NCBI GenBank assembly: GCA_017852395.1
Contig: JAFMLE010000001.1
Coordinates: 84,475 to 148,474 of the forward strand
Length of the DNA stretch: 64,000 bases
DNA from: Flavobacteriaceae bacterium
GTDB taxonomy: Bacteria > Bacteroidota > Bacteroidia > Flavobacteriales > Flavobacteriaceae
Direction of reading: 5' to 3'
Every line of letters begins with the position of its first letter. Position 1 is the first letter of the stretch. The notes beneath the pieces are model-generated. The model saw only the letters and a program-made list of their open reading frames with translations, was not told where the DNA came from and did no database searches. A program made the position numbers and the translations under genes. Positions 43,476-53,546 of this stretch are shown piece after piece.

Positions 43476-46091
43476 ATGGCTGACCAACCTAGTATCCGTT
43501 TGAATAAAGTTCTCCGCGAATTTAACATCTCGTTAGACCGCGTTGTGGACTATTTGGCCCAACAAGGCGTCGAAATCGAAGCACGCCCAACAACCAAAAT
43601 TTCAAACGAGTTATATCAACTCTTGCTGGACGAATTCGAAACCGATAAATCCAAAAAAGATGCTTCTTTTGAAATCAGTGAAGAAAAACGAAAAGAAAAA
43701 GAAAAGCTTCGTAAAATCCAAGAAGAGAAAGAGTTAGAACGTCAGCAAGCCCTAGAGCAAAAAGAACAGGTAGTCCGTGCAAAAGTCGATATTGAAAAAC
43801 CCAAAATGCTTGGAAAGATCGATCTAAACCCGGTTAAGAAACCCGTTGCAAAACAAGAAAAGCCAGCAGCAGCTCCCCAAGCCGAAGTCGAAAAAGATTC
43901 CGAGGTAGAATCTCCTTCTAAACCAACCGTAGCTCCTGCCCCACCAGTAGCCGAAAAGAACGAAGCAGAAGAAAAAATAACTACTCAATACAAAAAACTA
44001 ACCGGTCCCAAAAAAACCGGTCAGACGATTAACCTAGATGCAGTAAACTCCAAGGAGAAAACTGTCGAAGAAGCCCGAAAACGCAAGCGAAAAAGAATCA
44101 GTAAAGACACCAAACCTGATCCTAAAAAAGCGCCAGCACAACGCTCTAAAGGAGGCAATCGTCAACCTCAGATTAACAAAGTAGAGCCCACGGAAGAAGA
44201 AGTACAAAAGCAAATTAGAGAAACCCTTGAAAAACTTCAGGGCAAATCCTCTAAATCTAAAGGGGCCAAATACCGAAGAGACAAAAGGGATCAGCATCGT
44301 CAAAAGTCCGAAGACGAAATGGCTCAAATGGAAGCCGAAAGCAAAATAATTCGGGTTACAGAATTCATCACAGTAGGCGAAATTGCAACGATGATGGATA
44401 TCAGCTCAACAGAAATTATTTCTGCCTGTATGTCATTGGGAATTATGGTCACCATGAACCAACGCTTGGATGCTGAAACCCTGAGCATTGTTGCCGAAGA
44501 GTTTGGCTATCAGGTTGAATTTGTCAAAACAGAACTCGAAGAAAATATAGAAGATGAGGCCGACAAAGAAGAAGACCTTCTAACCCGCGCACCTATCGTT
44601 ACAGTAATGGGTCACGTTGACCATGGAAAAACATCTTTGCTCGACTTTATACGTGAAGAAAATGTAATCGCCGGTGAGTCAGGAGGGATTACCCAGCACA
44701 TCGGAGCCTATTCGGTGAGTTTAAAGGACGGCCAACGTATTACCTTCTTAGACACCCCAGGCCACGAAGCCTTTACCGCAATGCGTGCACGAGGAACTCA
44801 GGTTACCGATATTGCTATTATTGTAGTCGCTGCAGATGATGATATCATGCCGCAAACCAAAGAAGCTATTAGTCACGCTCAAGCAGCAAGCGTACCCATA
44901 ATTTTTGCCATCAATAAAATTGATAAACCCACAGCCAATCCGGATAAGATCAAGGAAGCTTTGGCAGGGATGAACCTTTTGGTCGAAGACTGGGGAGGGA
45001 AAATCCAATCACACGACATCTCAGCCCTCAAAGGAACAGGTGTCAACGAATTGCTAGAAAAAGTGCTTTTAGAAGCAGAAATTTTAGAACTTAAAGCCAA
45101 TCCAAATCGCAAGGCCAAAGGAACAGTTGTTGAAGCCTACCTCGATAAAGGCCGCGGATATGTATCGACCATTTTGGTGCAAAATGGAACACTCAAGATA
45201 GGAGACTACCTCTTGGCAGGTAAACACAGTGGTAAGGTAAAAGCCATGTTCGACGAACGCGGAAAAAACCTAACCGAAGTGCCCCCATCAACACCTGTAT
45301 CTGTACTAGGGCTGGACGGAGCACCTCAAGCGGGCGATTCTTTTAATGTATTGGAAGACGAAAAAGAAGCCAAACAAATTGCAGCCAAAAGAACCCAACT
45401 CTTAAGAGAGCAAAATGTGCGCACTCAAAAGCACATTACCCTCGATGAAATTGGAAGACGTATCGCCCTTGGAGACTTCAAAGAGTTGAACATTATCCTA
45501 AAGGGAGATGTTGACGGTTCTGTAGAGGCACTGACCGATTCCCTTCAAAAATTATCAACCGAAGAAATTCAAGTAAACATCATTCACAAAGGTGTTGGAG
45601 CAATCACAGAATCTGATGTGCTCTTGGCAACTGCTTCAGATGCTATTGTTATTGGGTTCAATGTCAGACCTACAGGAAACAGCCGCGAATTGGCCGAAAA
45701 AGAAGCTATTGATATCCGTTCTTACTCCATCATCTATGACGCAATCAACGATGTTAAAGATGCTATGGAAGGGATGTTGTCACCAGACCTCAAAGAAGAA
45801 ATCACAGGAATGGCCGAAATCCGCGAAACCTATAAAATCTCAAAAGTGGGTACCATTGCAGGATGTATGGTGCTAAGTGGTAAAATTTTCCGTAATTCAG
45901 GAGTACGACTTATACGCGATGGTGTTGTGATCTACACAGGTGTATTGGATTCACTCAAACGCTTTAAGGACGATGTCAAAGAGGTTGCCAAAGGTTATGA
46001 TTGTGGACTTCAAATCAAAAACTACAACGAAATTAAAGAAGGAGATCAAATCGAGTGCTTTAAAGAAGTAGCAGTTAAAAAGACGTTATAA
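43476..46091 (+). CDS. infB: Translation initiation factor IF-2
   Basis: IF-2 is the GTPase that places initiator tRNA on the 30S subunit. The 871-residue protein has an IF2N motif at the start ([20 protein letters not shown]), a long charged low-complexity linker (about 70-280, rich in Lys, Glu and Pro), a second IF2N domain, and the G domain with [11 protein letters not shown] near residue 378, DTPGHEAF and NKIDKP. Domains II to IV follow. It is the last gene of the operon and overlaps the SPOR protein gene by 6 bp at their ends. Confidence 0.97.
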   Translation: MADQPSIRLNKVLREFNISLDRVVDYLAQQGVEIEARPTTKISNELYQLLLDEFETDKSKKDASFEISEEKRKEKEKLRKIQEEKELERQQALEQKEQVVRAKVDIEKPKMLGKIDLNPVKKPVAKQEKPAAAPQAEVEKDSEVESPSKPTVAPAPPVAEKNEAEEKITTQYKKLTGPKKTGQTINLDAVNSKEKTVEEARKRKRKRISKDTKPDPKKAPAQRSKGGNRQPQINKVEPTEEEVQKQIRETLEKLQGKSSKSKGAKYRRDKRDQHRQKSEDEMAQMEAESKIIRVTEFITVGEIATMMDISSTEIISACMSLGIMVTMNQRLDAETLSIVAEEFGYQVEFVKTELEENIEDEADKEEDLLTRAPIVTVMGHVDHGKTSLLDFIREENVIAGESGGITQHIGAYSVSLKDGQRITFLDTPGHEAFTAMRARGTQVTDIAIIVVAADDDIMPQTKEAISHAQAASVPIIFAINKIDKPTANPDKIKEALAGMNLLVEDWGGKIQSHDISALKGTGVNELLEKVLLEAEILELKANPNRKAKGTVVEAYLDKGRGYVSTILVQNGTLKIGDYLLAGKHSGKVKAMFDERGKNLTEVPPSTPVSVLGLDGAPQAGDSFNVLEDEKEAKQIAAKRTQLLREQNVRTQKHITLDEIGRRIALGDFKELNIILKGDVDGSVEALTDSLQKLSTEEIQVNIIHKGVGAITESDVLLATASDAIVIGFNVRPTGNSRELAEKEAIDIRSYSIIYDAINDVKDAMEGMLSPDLKEEITGMAEIRETYKISKVGTIAGCMVLSGKIFRNSGVRLIRDGVVIYTGVLDSLKRFKDDVKEVAKGYDCGLQIKNYNEIKEGDQIECFKEVAVKKTL

Positions 46092-46478
46092 ACCCGTTTT
46101 GGGTTCTAACAAAAAGGCTTCTCTAAATGTCTTTTTTAAAATATTGAGCTGCTCGAGTGCATCAAGGTATTTTTTGAAAGGCCCAACTTGCACCTTATAA
46201 TTGGGTGTTTCAAAGCTCATTTTTACTTCCAATTCAGGGTCAAGTTCTTGAACTTCTTCCATGATTTCAGTAGCCTGATCATAGGTGCCATAATACAGTT
46301 GAATCATATAGAATTCATTCGCAAATTGTTCACGATTGGCCTCAATTTTCAACATTAATGCTTTTGAGATCAAGCTATCTTGTTTAACCTCCACAAGGGC
46401 CTCTTGGCCCCAAATAACATCCGATGTGGTGACGCTAATTAGAACAAATAGAAGCCATTTTGTCGCTTTTCTTTTCAT
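46086..46478 (-). CDS. SPOR-domain protein
   Basis: A 130-residue exported protein with an N-terminal signal ([17 protein letters not shown], after a basic MKRKATK) and a C-terminal SPOR-like domain (about 58-130: [20 protein letters not shown] and [21 protein letters not shown]). SPOR domains bind denuded peptidoglycan glycan chains at division sites. Short SPOR proteins like this are common in Bacteroidota; no division gene is adjacent. Confidence 0.82.
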   Translation of the reverse strand: MKRKATKWLLFVLISVTTSDVIWGQEALVEVKQDSLISKALMLKIEANREQFANEFYMIQLYYGTYDQATEIMEEVQELDPELEVKMSFETPNYKVQVGPFKKYLDALEQLNILKKTFREAFLLEPKTGL

Positions 46479-46603
46479 AATACAAAGGAATACATTTTAT
46501 CACATTTTACCCATAATTTAAACAGAACAAAAACCTTATTTAGAACAAATATAAATTAGGCATATTGTGAGTGCTATTATTTTTACAATAACAATGCTAT
46601 ACT

Positions 46604-46611
46604 TACTTTTG
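46604..46611 (+). promoter_or_regulatory. Candidate -7 box of the alternative complex III operon
   Basis: TACTTTTG (full TAnnTTTG match), 47 nt before the ActA ATG. The -33 position is TTTTTA, not TTTG, so the site may depend on an activator. The 180-bp region between the SPOR and ActA genes has no other clear structure. Confidence 0.4.
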
Positions 46612-46658
46612 TGTGATTTTAGAAAGGAACTTTGTTAGATATCACTTATATATTCAAC

Positions 46659-47945
46659 ATGAAACAGGGGTTAAGCCAACGCATAACCAGAGGTTTCCAC
46701 TCATTTCTACTTGTAACGCTACTTCTAGGAGCTACTACTCAATCTTTTGCTCAAGAGCCAGACGTTGAAGCCGGAAAAAAACTCTTCAACGCCAACTGTG
46801 CTGCTTGCCATAAACTCAACAAAAAAGCGGTAGGACCAGCACTTAGAGGTGTATCACAAAAGTATGATAAAGAGTGGTTATACAGCTGGATCAAAAACAG
46901 TGCCGCAATGATCAAAGCTGGAGATGCACAAGCCATTGCTATTTGGGAAGAATATAACAAAACAGCCATGACTGCTTTTCCACAACTTTCCAATGCAGAT
47001 ATTGACAACATCATTGCCTATACTGATTATACACCACCCGCAGCTGCAGCAGCAGCACCAACTGCCGGAGGAGCTGTTAGTGCAAACACATCTGGGATCA
47101 GCAACGACCTTGTATTGGCTGCCTTGACACTGGTTTTCTTGTTGTTGGTTGTGATGCTTTTCTTAGTGCAAAAAACACTCATTAAGATTGCCAAAGCAAG
47201 TGGTGTAGCACTCGAAATCAAAGAAAAACCCGAACGCACCCCAATCTGGAAAGCGTTTGTTCAAAATCAATTTTTGGTTTTTGTTTCTGTAATTTTCTTA
47301 TTATTGAGCAGTGCCTATTTTGCATATGGTTATTTGATGCAGGTTGGTGTGGACCAAGGCTACATGCCCGTTCAGCCCATTCATTATTCACACAAAATAC
47401 ACGCTGGGGATAACCAGATCGAATGTAAATATTGCCACTCTTCTGCTCGCGTATCCAAGCACTCCGGCATTCCTTCTCTCAATGTATGTATGAACTGTCA
47501 CAAGAACATTGCAGAATACAATGGTGAAGAAGATTTAGAAAATGGCTACACCAAAGATTTTTATACCAAAGAAATCAAAAAACTATATGCAGCCGTAGGA
47601 TGGGATGAAGAAAACCAACGATATACGGGCGAAAGCAAACCTGTTAAGTGGGTTCGTATTCATAACCTACCTGATTTTGTTTACTTCAATCACGCCCAAC
47701 ACGTTGAGGTTGGACAGATTGAATGTCAAACATGTCATGGCCCAGTAGAAGAAATGGAAATTATGTACCAATATGCTCCGCTAACCATGGGTTGGTGTAT
47801 CAACTGTCATCGTGAAACAAACGTGAAAGTAGAGAGCAATGAGTACTATGCAAAAATACACGAAGAACTCTCCAAAAAGTACGGTGTTGAAAAACTGACC
47901 GTTGCTCAAATGGGTGGTTTGGAATGTGGTAAATGTCATTATTAA
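46659..47945 (+). CDS. actA: Alternative complex III subunit ActA, multihaem cytochrome c
   Basis: ActA passes electrons out of the menaquinol-oxidising alternative complex III. The 428-residue protein begins with a signal peptide (to about residue 31, SFAQ). It has six CXXCH haem motifs: CAACH (47-51) in an N-terminal cytochrome c domain, then, after two hydrophobic helices (about 155-180, 205-226), CKYCH, CMNCH, CQTCH, CINCH and CGKCH. The last five are the classic pentahaem ActA; the first is an extra monohaem domain. The ORF track starts nine codons too early at 46632. First gene of the operon. Confidence 0.93.
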   Translation: MKQGLSQRITRGFHSFLLVTLLLGATTQSFAQEPDVEAGKKLFNANCAACHKLNKKAVGPALRGVSQKYDKEWLYSWIKNSAAMIKAGDAQAIAIWEEYNKTAMTAFPQLSNADIDNIIAYTDYTPPAAAAAAPTAGGAVSANTSGISNDLVLAALTLVFLLLVVMLFLVQKTLIKIAKASGVALEIKEKPERTPIWKAFVQNQFLVFVSVIFLLLSSAYFAYGYLMQVGVDQGYMPVQPIHYSHKIHAGDNQIECKYCHSSARVSKHSGIPSLNVCMNCHKNIAEYNGEEDLENGYTKDFYTKEIKKLYAAVGWDEENQRYTGESKPVKWVRIHNLPDFVYFNHAQHVEVGQIECQTCHGPVEEMEIMYQYAPLTMGWCINCHRETNVKVESNEYYAKIHEELSKKYGVEKLTVAQMGGLECGKCHY

Positions 47946-47964
47946 ACGCGCAAGAAGAACGTAT

Positions 47965-50900
47965 ATGTCACAAAATAAGACCTATTGGAAAAGCGTTGAT
48001 CAACTGGATCCTCAAAACGAGATGGTTCAAAAGTTGGAACAAAACGAATTTACCGAACATTTGCCTGTTAATGAGTTTTTGACCGACCAAAAGCAACTGG
48101 AAGACAGTGCTACCAGTCGTAGAGATTTTCTCAAATACGTAGGCTTTAGTACCGCTGCGGCCACCTTGGCTGCTTGTGAAGGCCCTGTCATCAAATCAGT
48201 TCCTTATGTGGTACAGCCCGAACAAATTATTCCGGGTATTGCCAATTATTATGCTACTACCATAGCAGATGGATTTGATTTTGCCAGTATTCTTGTCAAA
48301 ACGAGAGAAGGCCGCCCCATCAAAATAGAAAACAACTCCGATGCACCATCTTTCGGAACTGCCAATGCCCGTGTGCATGCTTCTGTGTTGTCACTTTATG
48401 ACACCAAGCGTCTTCAAGGTCCGAAATCAAATGGCGCGGAGATTAGCTGGGATGATTTTAAATTGCAGGTAGGTGCAAAACTCAAAGCCCTAGCCGCAAC
48501 GAACAAGCCCGTCGTATTGCTAACACAGACCTTGGCAAGTCCGACTACCCATAAAATTATTAACGATTTCATCGGGGCATATCCCAATGTTAAACATATT
48601 ATTTACGATACAGTGTCTTCTTCGGAAGCCCTCGATGCCTTCGAAAATGTTTATGGAACGCGAGCACTCGCGTCTTATGACTTTTCAGAAGCTGAAACAA
48701 TCGTGTCAATTGGAGCAGATCTAATTGGTGACTGGCAAGGCGGTGGCTTTGAAAGTAGCTATGCCAAAAGCCGCGTGCCGAAGGGACATCATGGTACAGC
48801 TAAGATGTCACACCATATACAGTTCGAATCCAATATGTCACTTTCTGGAGCAAACGCCGATGTCCGCGTACCAGTAACTCCTGCAATGCAGAAGAACGTA
48901 TTGGCTCACCTGTATGCCGAGCTTACCAATACAGCCATTAGTGGTTCACTACCTGCAGATTTGGCACGAGCCGTTTCTAAAGCAGTAGCTCGTCTCCGTG
49001 CTTCAAAGGACAAAGCTGTTGTCACTTGTGGTATAGAAGATGTTGCCGCACAAGAACTCGCCATTGCCATCAATCAGTATTTAGGCAGTGTGTGTTTCCA
49101 ACCCAACAAACCCTTATTTCACCGTCAGGGAAATGCGACACATGTTGGGCAGTTGATTGATGACCTTCTAGCAGGAAACTTAGGCGGTTTGATTACCGTT
49201 GGTGTAAATCCTGTACTCACTGCACCCAATGGGTCAAAATTGGAAGACGCCATCAAAAAATTAGATCTTTCAGTAGCGTTTTCAATTAAAGAAAACGAAA
49301 CGGCGGTTGCTTCTCAATATACGGGAGCCACCCCACATTATTTAGAATCTTGGGGTGATTATCAAATGGCAGCAGGGCACTACGCACTTGCTCAGCCAAC
49401 CATCCGTCCATTGTTTGATACGTTACAGTTTCAAGATGTGTTACTGAGCCTAACAGGTTCGTCAACGTCTTATTATGAAGCGATCAAAAGCCACTGGCAA
49501 GAAAGTATACTTGCGGATCAGTCTTGGAGTCAAGCACTTCACGATGGATTTGTAATCACAAATACGGTTTCAAATTATAGCGCCACTCCAATTGCGACGG
49601 CTGCTCACGTAAGAAGCCTAAACGCTGCAGAAGAAAGTGGTATGTCACTTGTGCTTTATACCAAAACAGGTATGGGTGATGGTCAACAGTCAAACAACCC
49701 TTGGCTGCAAGAGTTTCCTGATCCGATCACTCGAATTAGTTGGGACAATTATTTGACCATTTCGCAAGAAGACGCAAAGCGTTTGGGGCTCAAAAATGTC
49801 AATGTTGCCAACGGTGCACTTAACGGAAGTTATGCCAATGTATCCGACGGACAGACTACACTAACGGTACCTGTTCTTGTTCAGCCAGGGCAAGCACCCG
49901 GATCTGTTGGGCTTGCTGTCGGTTATGGACCCAAGCTTGGATCGCAAGAAGAAATGCAAGTTGGTGTAAATGCCTATCCGTTTTATAAAAACTTTAAATC
50001 TGTACAACGTGTAGAAATCACACCTGCAGATGGCTATCATGAGTTTGCTTGTGTTCAATTACACAACACACTTATGGGGCGTGGAGACATTGTAAAAGAG
50101 ACCACCTTAGAAATCTTTAATACTAAGGACAAACACTACTGGAATGCCATTCCTGAAGTTTCCAAAAATCATATCGAAATGCCCGTTACTTCGCCAGAAG
50201 TAGATATGTGGCAAGAATTTGATCGTTCTATCGGACATCATTTCAATCTTTCTATTGACCTTAATGCTTGTACTGGTTGTGGTGCTTGCGTTATTGCTTG
50301 TCATTCTGAAAACAATGTTCCGGTAGTAGGAAAACGTGAAATGCGCAAATCTAGAGATATGCACTGGTTACGTATAGATCGCTATTATTCTTCGGAGACG
50401 ACCTTTGAAGGGGACAATACAACCAAAGAAAATATCTCAGGATTGGGAGACTCCCTAACCACCTTTGGTGAGATGGAACAAGCTGCTGCCAATCCGCAAG
50501 TGGCCTTCCAACCCGTAATGTGTCAACACTGTAACCATGCGCCTTGTGAAACTGTATGCCCAGTAGCGGCAACTTCACACGGGCGTCAGGGGCAAAATCA
50601 CATGGCCTATAACCGTTGTGTCGGAACACGTTATTGTGCCAACAACTGCCCGTATAAAGTACGTCGTTTCAATTGGTTCTTATACAACAAAAATGACGAG
50701 TTTGACTATCATATGAACAACGATCTTGGTCGTATGGTCCTCAATCCCGATGTAGTGGTTCGCTCTCGAGGAGTCATGGAAAAATGCTCTATGTGTATCC
50801 AAATGACACAAAAAACAATTTTGGATGCCAAACTCGAAGGGCGTGAGATAAAAGATGGAGAATTCCAAACAGCATGCTCTAAGGCTTGTGGCACCGGAGC

Positions 50901-51042
50901 AATGGTCTTTGGAGACATCAATGACAAACAAAGCAAAGTGGCTGCGTTAAAAGAAAGTGATCGAATGTATCATTTGTTAGAGCACGTAGGAACAAAACCT
51001 AACGTGATGTATCAAGTGAAAGTACGTAACACAGAGGCATAA
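47965..51042 (+). CDS. actB: Alternative complex III subunit ActB, Fe-S and molybdopterin-oxidoreductase-like
   Basis: A 1025-residue fusion typical of ActB. A twin-arginine signal-like segment (TSRRDFLKYVGF ... LAAC, about residues 50-72) routes it to the periplasmic face. A large domain related to molybdopterin oxidoreductases (without cofactor in characterised ActB) fills the middle, and the last third is ferredoxin-like, with cysteine clusters CTGCGACVIAC, CQHCNHAPCETVC, CVGTRYCANNC and CSMC plus CSKAC, which would ligate three 4Fe-4S and one 3Fe-4S clusters. I start at ATG 47965, 21 codons inside the ORF-track start, because the earlier start overlaps ActA. Confidence 0.92.
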   Translation: MSQNKTYWKSVDQLDPQNEMVQKLEQNEFTEHLPVNEFLTDQKQLEDSATSRRDFLKYVGFSTAAATLAACEGPVIKSVPYVVQPEQIIPGIANYYATTIADGFDFASILVKTREGRPIKIENNSDAPSFGTANARVHASVLSLYDTKRLQGPKSNGAEISWDDFKLQVGAKLKALAATNKPVVLLTQTLASPTTHKIINDFIGAYPNVKHIIYDTVSSSEALDAFENVYGTRALASYDFSEAETIVSIGADLIGDWQGGGFESSYAKSRVPKGHHGTAKMSHHIQFESNMSLSGANADVRVPVTPAMQKNVLAHLYAELTNTAISGSLPADLARAVSKAVARLRASKDKAVVTCGIEDVAAQELAIAINQYLGSVCFQPNKPLFHRQGNATHVGQLIDDLLAGNLGGLITVGVNPVLTAPNGSKLEDAIKKLDLSVAFSIKENETAVASQYTGATPHYLESWGDYQMAAGHYALAQPTIRPLFDTLQFQDVLLSLTGSSTSYYEAIKSHWQESILADQSWSQALHDGFVITNTVSNYSATPIATAAHVRSLNAAEESGMSLVLYTKTGMGDGQQSNNPWLQEFPDPITRISWDNYLTISQEDAKRLGLKNVNVANGALNGSYANVSDGQTTLTVPVLVQPGQAPGSVGLAVGYGPKLGSQEEMQVGVNAYPFYKNFKSVQRVEITPADGYHEFACVQLHNTLMGRGDIVKETTLEIFNTKDKHYWNAIPEVSKNHIEMPVTSPEVDMWQEFDRSIGHHFNLSIDLNACTGCGACVIACHSENNVPVVGKREMRKSRDMHWLRIDRYYSSETTFEGDNTTKENISGLGDSLTTFGEMEQAAANPQVAFQPVMCQHCNHAPCETVCPVAATSHGRQGQNHMAYNRCVGTRYCANNCPYKVRRFNWFLYNKNDEFDYHMNNDLGRMVLNPDVVVRSRGVMEKCSMCIQMTQKTILDAKLEGREIKDGEFQTACSKACGTGAMVFGDINDKQSKVAALKESDRMYHLLEHVGTKPNVMYQVKVRNTEA

Positions 51043-51067
51043 TTTAATTGTAAGAAAAATTAGTCGT

Positions 51068-52456
51068 ATGGCATCGCATTACGAAGCACCAATAAGAAAA
51101 CCATTAGTAACCGGAGACAAGTCCTACCATGACGTCACGGTTGATGTTGCGGCTCCTGTAGAAGGGCAAGCCAACCGCCAATGGTGGATTGTTTTTGGAA
51201 TAGCTCTAACCGCATTTTTATGGGGTTTGGGTTGCATCATTTATACCATTTCTACAGGAATTGGCACATGGGGTCTCAACAAAACGGTAGGTTGGGCTTG
51301 GGACATCACCAACTTTGTATGGTGGGTAGGTATTGGACACGCAGGGACACTGATCTCTGCGGTACTTTTACTTTTTAGGCAAAAGTGGCGAATGGCAATT
51401 AACCGCTCTGCAGAAGCCATGACTATTTTCTCCGTAATCCAAGCAGGTTTATTTCCCATCATTCACATGGGGCGCCCATGGTTGGCCTACTGGGTACTTC
51501 CGATTCCTAACGGGTTTGGATCGTTATGGGTCAACTTCAACTCGCCATTGTTGTGGGACGTATTTGCCATTTCTACCTATCTCTCCGTAAGTTTGGTATT
51601 CTGGTGGACAGGGCTCTTACCAGATTTTGCAATGATTAGAGATCGTGCAGTACGCCCGTTCCAAAAGAAAATTTACAGCCTATTGAGTTTTGGCTGGACT
51701 GGTCGCGCCAAAGATTGGCAACGTTTTGAAGAAGTCTCTTTGGTCCTGGCAGGACTTGCTACCCCTTTGGTACTTTCGGTACATACGATTGTATCTTTTG
51801 ACTTTGCAACTTCGGTCATCCCCGGATGGCACACAACGATATTCCCTCCCTATTTTGTGGCGGGGGCGATCTTCTCCGGATTTGCCATGGTCAATACCTT
51901 ATTGATCATCATGCGGAAGGTTTCTAATTTAGAAAATTATATTACCGTGCAACACATCGAATTGATGAACATCGTTATCATGATTACGGGTTCTATCGTT
52001 GGTGTAGCATATATAACAGAGCTTTTCATCGCTTGGTATTCTGGCGTAGAATACGAACAATACGCCTTTTTGAATCGCGCTACCGGACCTTACTGGTGGG
52101 CATACTGGGCCATGATGACCTGCAACGTGTTTTCACCACAATTTATGTGGTTTAAGAAATTGAGAACAAGTATCATGTTCTCCTTTATTATCTCAATTGT
52201 TGTTAATATCGGTATGTGGTTCGAACGATTTGTAATTATCGTGACTTCTTTGCACCGTGATTATCTTCCCTCTTCATGGACGATGTTTTCACCAACCTTT
52301 GTAGATATCGGAATCTTTATTGGAACCATCGGATTCTTCTTTGTTCTTTTCTTGTTGTACGCAAGAACCTTCCCAGTGATCGCTCAGGCAGAAGTGAAGA
52401 CCATTTTGAAATCCTCCGGAGAAAAATATAAAAAATTAAGAGACGGAAATGAGTAA
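51068..52456 (+). CDS. actC: Alternative complex III subunit ActC, NrfD/PsrC-like quinol-binding membrane protein
   Basis: A 462-residue protein with about ten membrane helices of the NrfD/PsrC type. Conserved context is WWIVFGIALTAFLWGLG in helix 1, FVWWVGIGHAGTLISAVLLLF in helix 2, and RLLLIHMGRPWL-type HMGRPWLAYWVLP. It should hold a menaquinol-oxidation site. Its end overlaps ActD by 8 bp (ATGAGTAATC). Confidence 0.93.
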   Translation: MASHYEAPIRKPLVTGDKSYHDVTVDVAAPVEGQANRQWWIVFGIALTAFLWGLGCIIYTISTGIGTWGLNKTVGWAWDITNFVWWVGIGHAGTLISAVLLLFRQKWRMAINRSAEAMTIFSVIQAGLFPIIHMGRPWLAYWVLPIPNGFGSLWVNFNSPLLWDVFAISTYLSVSLVFWWTGLLPDFAMIRDRAVRPFQKKIYSLLSFGWTGRAKDWQRFEEVSLVLAGLATPLVLSVHTIVSFDFATSVIPGWHTTIFPPYFVAGAIFSGFAMVNTLLIIMRKVSNLENYITVQHIELMNIVIMITGSIVGVAYITELFIAWYSGVEYEQYAFLNRATGPYWWAYWAMMTCNVFSPQFMWFKKLRTSIMFSFIISIVVNIGMWFERFVIIVTSLHRDYLPSSWTMFSPTFVDIGIFIGTIGFFFVLFLLYARTFPVIAQAEVKTILKSSGEKYKKLRDGNE

Positions 52457-52976
52457 TCAAGTAATACACGCTTTATACGACGATGACGATGTGCTGTTGA
52501 GCGCTGTCAAAGCTGTTGTCAAAGACAAGCATCATATTGAGGAAGTTTACACCCCGTTTCCAGTCCACGGATTGGACAAGGCAATGGGTCTCGAAGAAAC
52601 ACGTATTTCGATAATGGCCTTTATCTATGGGTGCATAGGACTCAGCGTTGCCGTCCTAATGATGAACTTCATCATGATACAAGATTGGCCACAAAACATT
52701 GGTGGTAAACCCAGTTTTTCGTATCTCGAAAACATGCCCGCTTTTGTACCGGTAATGTTTGAGATGACCGTTTTTTTTGCAGCACACCTTATGGTCATAA
52801 CCTTCTACTTGAGAAGCCGTTTATGGCCCTTCAAAAAGGCAGAAAACCCCAACCCATTGACCACAGATGACAAATTCTTGATGGAAATCGCTGTGGACAA
52901 TAACGAAAGTGACCTCAAAGCCCTTTTGAAGAAAACAGGAGCAATCGATATACAAGTAATTGATAAAGCGCACTAG
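52449..52976 (+). CDS. actD: Alternative complex III subunit ActD (DUF3341)
   Basis: A 175-residue subunit with two membrane helices (about 55-78 and 96-116) and the DUF3341 N-terminal region (HALYDDDDVLLSAVKAV, HIEEVYTPFPVHGLDKAMGL). It is small, has no cofactor, and stabilises the membrane part of the complex. The ATG is inside the end of ActC, so translation is coupled; the ActE start follows the stop by one base. Confidence 0.92.
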   Translation: MSNQVIHALYDDDDVLLSAVKAVVKDKHHIEEVYTPFPVHGLDKAMGLEETRISIMAFIYGCIGLSVAVLMMNFIMIQDWPQNIGGKPSFSYLENMPAFVPVMFEMTVFFAAHLMVITFYLRSRLWPFKKAENPNPLTTDDKFLMEIAVDNNESDLKALLKKTGAIDIQVIDKAH

Positions 52977-52977
52977 A

Positions 52978-53529
52978 ATGAAAATAAAAGGTTTAGCAAT
53001 TTTATCGGTATTGAGTATGTTGGCCCTGCAGTCATGTTTTGACCCAGCCAAGCCCAACTACCAATATTTTCCCAATATGTATGAGCCTGTAGGTTATGAA
53101 ACCTATGCAGACTCGGATGCCTTTGCCAATGGTGTTGAAGCGCAATTGCCTGTAGCGGGTACGGTTGCACGTGGATGGGAACCTTATGACTATCCGGACA
53201 CCAACGAAGGGTATGAAGCGGCCAAAGCCAGCCTAAATTCTCCATTACTAGATACTGAAGCAAACCGTGCCGAAGGAGAAGCACTTTACAATATCTATTG
53301 TGCAGTATGCCACGGTAAAAAAGGGGACGGTCAGGGCATACTTATGACACGAGAAAAGTTTTTAGGAGTACCCAGTTATGCAGATCGCGAAATCACCCCG
53401 GGTAGTATATACCATGTGCTCATGTATGGCAAAAACGCAATGGGTTCTCATGCAGGTCAAGTTAACGCCGAAGAGCGTTGGCAGATCGCACAACATGTAA
53501 TGGCACTACGTGCCAAATTAGTTAAATAA
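52978..53529 (+). CDS. actE: Alternative complex III subunit ActE, monohaem cytochrome c lipoprotein
   Basis: A 183-residue lipoprotein: signal MKIKGLAILSVLSMLALQSC with the lipid-carrying cysteine at residue 20, and one CAVCH haem motif near residue 109 with the axial Met probably in GSHAG-preceding KNAMG (NAMGS). It delivers electrons toward the oxidase. The ORF track starts six codons upstream, which would put an MIKRTR before the signal; the ATG at 52978 is a clean lipoprotein start. Confidence 0.92.
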   Translation: MKIKGLAILSVLSMLALQSCFDPAKPNYQYFPNMYEPVGYETYADSDAFANGVEAQLPVAGTVARGWEPYDYPDTNEGYEAAKASLNSPLLDTEANRAEGEALYNIYCAVCHGKKGDGQGILMTREKFLGVPSYADREITPGSIYHVLMYGKNAMGSHAGQVNAEERWQIAQHVMALRAKLVK

Positions 53530-53546
53530 GAAAAGCTTAGAAACGT

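Noticed and set aside
47902-47964. Upstream extension of ActB to 47902
   Set aside because: It would overlap the ActA end by 44 bp and add a basic segment before the known start MSQNKTYWKS.
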